Part shown: positions 63,265 through 64,000 of the stretch, piece by piece | How the letters are laid out: each line of letters starts with the position of its first letter | Numbering within the stretch: the first letter of the stretch is position 1 | Assembly: GCA_000333855.2 (NCBI GenBank) | Contig: CM007320.1 | Coordinates: 2,895,684-2,959,683 of the forward strand | Length of the DNA: 64,000 nt | Source: Endotrypanum monterogeii | Lineage: Eukaryota > Euglenozoa > Kinetoplastea > Trypanosomatida > Trypanosomatidae | Direction of reading: 5' to 3' | The notes under the pieces: generated by a model | The model's input: the letters and a program-made list of their open reading frames with translations, nothing else | The model's database searches: none | What the model was told of the DNA's origin: nothing | Position numbers and translations under genes: made by a program

Positions 63265-63295
<31 letters not shown>

Positions 63296-63404
63296 TAGGA
63301 GATCCCCAAACAGCTGGTGTAAACTTTATTGAGAGGCTCAAAGAGGGGGGACTCAGATCGCTCGCCTCCCAGAAAGGCCGTGGGAAGAAACTAGACACGG
63401 CTAC
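62807..63404. other. Spacer upstream of IMPACT
   Basis: No gene is seen. It includes a long TA tract (63264-63292) shortly past the stop of the neighbouring partial gene. Confidence 0.6.
63264..63292. repeat. (TA)n microsatellite
   Basis: About fourteen perfect TA units, about 110 bases downstream (transcript sense) of the partial gene at the right edge, hence in its 3' UTR. Confidence 0.93.
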
Positions 63405-64000
63405 TCAGCTCGTGCCTTTCCTGGTCTCCATGCTTTCCAGCATATCGTCTACCTTGCTCTCTAGTCCAAGCACAGAAGACGAGAGGTGGTTTAGGATCGT
63501 AGCCGTCTCGCTCTGAAAATTCGTCTGCGCAGGGATTGAGAGCGCTAGCAGTTGCTTGAGCTCGCCCACGCTGTTGCGGAGTTCGTCCTGGTTTGCTCTC
63601 AGCTCGCGTATGGCTTCGCGCAACTCCGCTTCCATGGCGAAGGCACCCGGTTGGGAAGACTCGGTTGAACTACTATCGAAATTCCTCGCTATCGGAGGGA
63701 CACCACCCAAGCTGTTTTTTCCTTGCGATCCGGAGCTAGTCCCAAAAGATGCGCCCGTCGACAACGGCGACTGGGGTATCTGCGGTGGTTGAGTAAAAAT
63801 ATCTTTAGGAATTGGTAGATGATGGTATAGATACCACGCCCGCTTCATCGCGTACTCGGTCCGTGCTGACTGGTGATTACAGCGAGTCATTAAGTTACGT
63901 GTTGTGATGCTTACCCGGTATTCTCGCGGGATCGACTGCACGTTTGGGTCGCGCAAGAATTCTCGGTTAACCACCTCACCCACAATATCGGGCACTAGCA
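63405..64000 (-). CDS. Coiled-coil protein, 5' end outside window (partial)
   Basis: The frame is open to the window edge; the visible part is about 198 residues and no stop intervenes, so the N-terminus lies beyond 64000. The visible part shows a basic helical region with FLRDPNVQSIP (about 15-25 of the visible part) and MKRAWYLYHH, a Pro/Gln/Ser-rich linker (about 60-115), and a C-terminal coiled coil (LREAIRELRANQDELRNSVG, then LNHLSSSVLGLESKVDDML). The F-L-x4-V-x3-P spacing resembles the start of the PEX14 N-terminal domain, and PEX14 also carries a coiled coil, but the rest of that domain is not matched and the total looks short. No firm family call is made. Confidence 0.7.
   Translation of the reverse strand, partial: LVPDIVGEVVNREFLRDPNVQSIPREYRVSITTRNLMTRCNHQSARTEYAMKRAWYLYHHLPIPKDIFTQPPQIPQSPLSTGASFGTSSGSQGKNSLGGVPPIARNFDSSSTESSQPGAFAMEAELREAIRELRANQDELRNSVGELKQLLALSIPAQTNFQSETATILNHLSSSVLGLESKVDDMLESMETRKGTS

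Overview
This window looks like nuclear DNA of a trypanosomatid flagellate, most likely of the Leishmania/Leptomonas/Crithidia group (Leishmaniinae). The evidence is: intronless genes in long same-strand runs; long low-complexity spacers with poly-T tracts on the coding strand (polypyrimidine tracts for trans-splicing); dense TA and CA/TG microsatellites; a sequence at about 3.94-4.14 kb that resembles a SIDER-type degenerate retroposon; and gene content typical of kinetoplastids (mitochondrial PPR and helical-repeat proteins, flagellar assembly factors, a divergent ferrochelatase). No promoter-like elements, rRNA, tRNA or CRISPR arrays could be identified.

Layout. From 1 to about 37.4 kb all supported genes are on the + strand: PIG-P, two tandem related helical-repeat proteins, a DUF1749-like alpha/beta-hydrolase, a 933-aa FxP-motif protein, a spermidine-synthase-fold protein, a small PPR protein, PRL1/PLRG1, a RABL3-like GTPase, a 1206-aa LRR protein, a coiled-coil protein, a 2H-phosphoesterase-like protein and a SWEET sugar transporter. 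From about 38.7 kb to the right end all supported genes are on the - strand. In transcription order, from the right edge leftwards, they are: a 5'-truncated coiled-coil protein, IMPACT/YIH1, methylthioribose-1-phosphate isomerase, a calponin-homology protein, a ferrochelatase-like protein, a coiled-coil protein, VPS8, an exosome RNase PH-like subunit and DNAAF1/LRRC50. The two polycistronic units therefore converge at 37.4-38.7 kb. That convergent strand-switch region also holds a 266-base assembly gap (38199-38464).

Functional themes are mixed, as usual for trypanosomatid polycistrons: GPI anchor synthesis (PIG-P), mitochondrial RNA metabolism (PPR and helical-repeat proteins), spliceosome (PRL1), exosome, endosomal tethering (VPS8), flagellar assembly (DNAAF1), methionine salvage (MtnA), translational control (IMPACT) and haem-related (ferrochelatase-like). 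Neighbours need not act together.

The most interesting observations are: (i) a PPR protein in which four consecutive repeats carry the same Thr5/Asn35 adenosine code, suggesting an oligo(A)-tail binder like kinetoplast polyadenylation factor KPAF4; (ii) a ferrochelatase-family protein in which both catalytic positions (His and Glu) seem replaced; (iii) an alpha/beta-hydrolase whose nucleophile-elbow serine seems missing; and (iv) a tandem pair of divergent helical-repeat paralogues. Start codons were set at ATG, with splice-acceptor context where it was informative. All family calls come from motif recognition by eye; no search was run.
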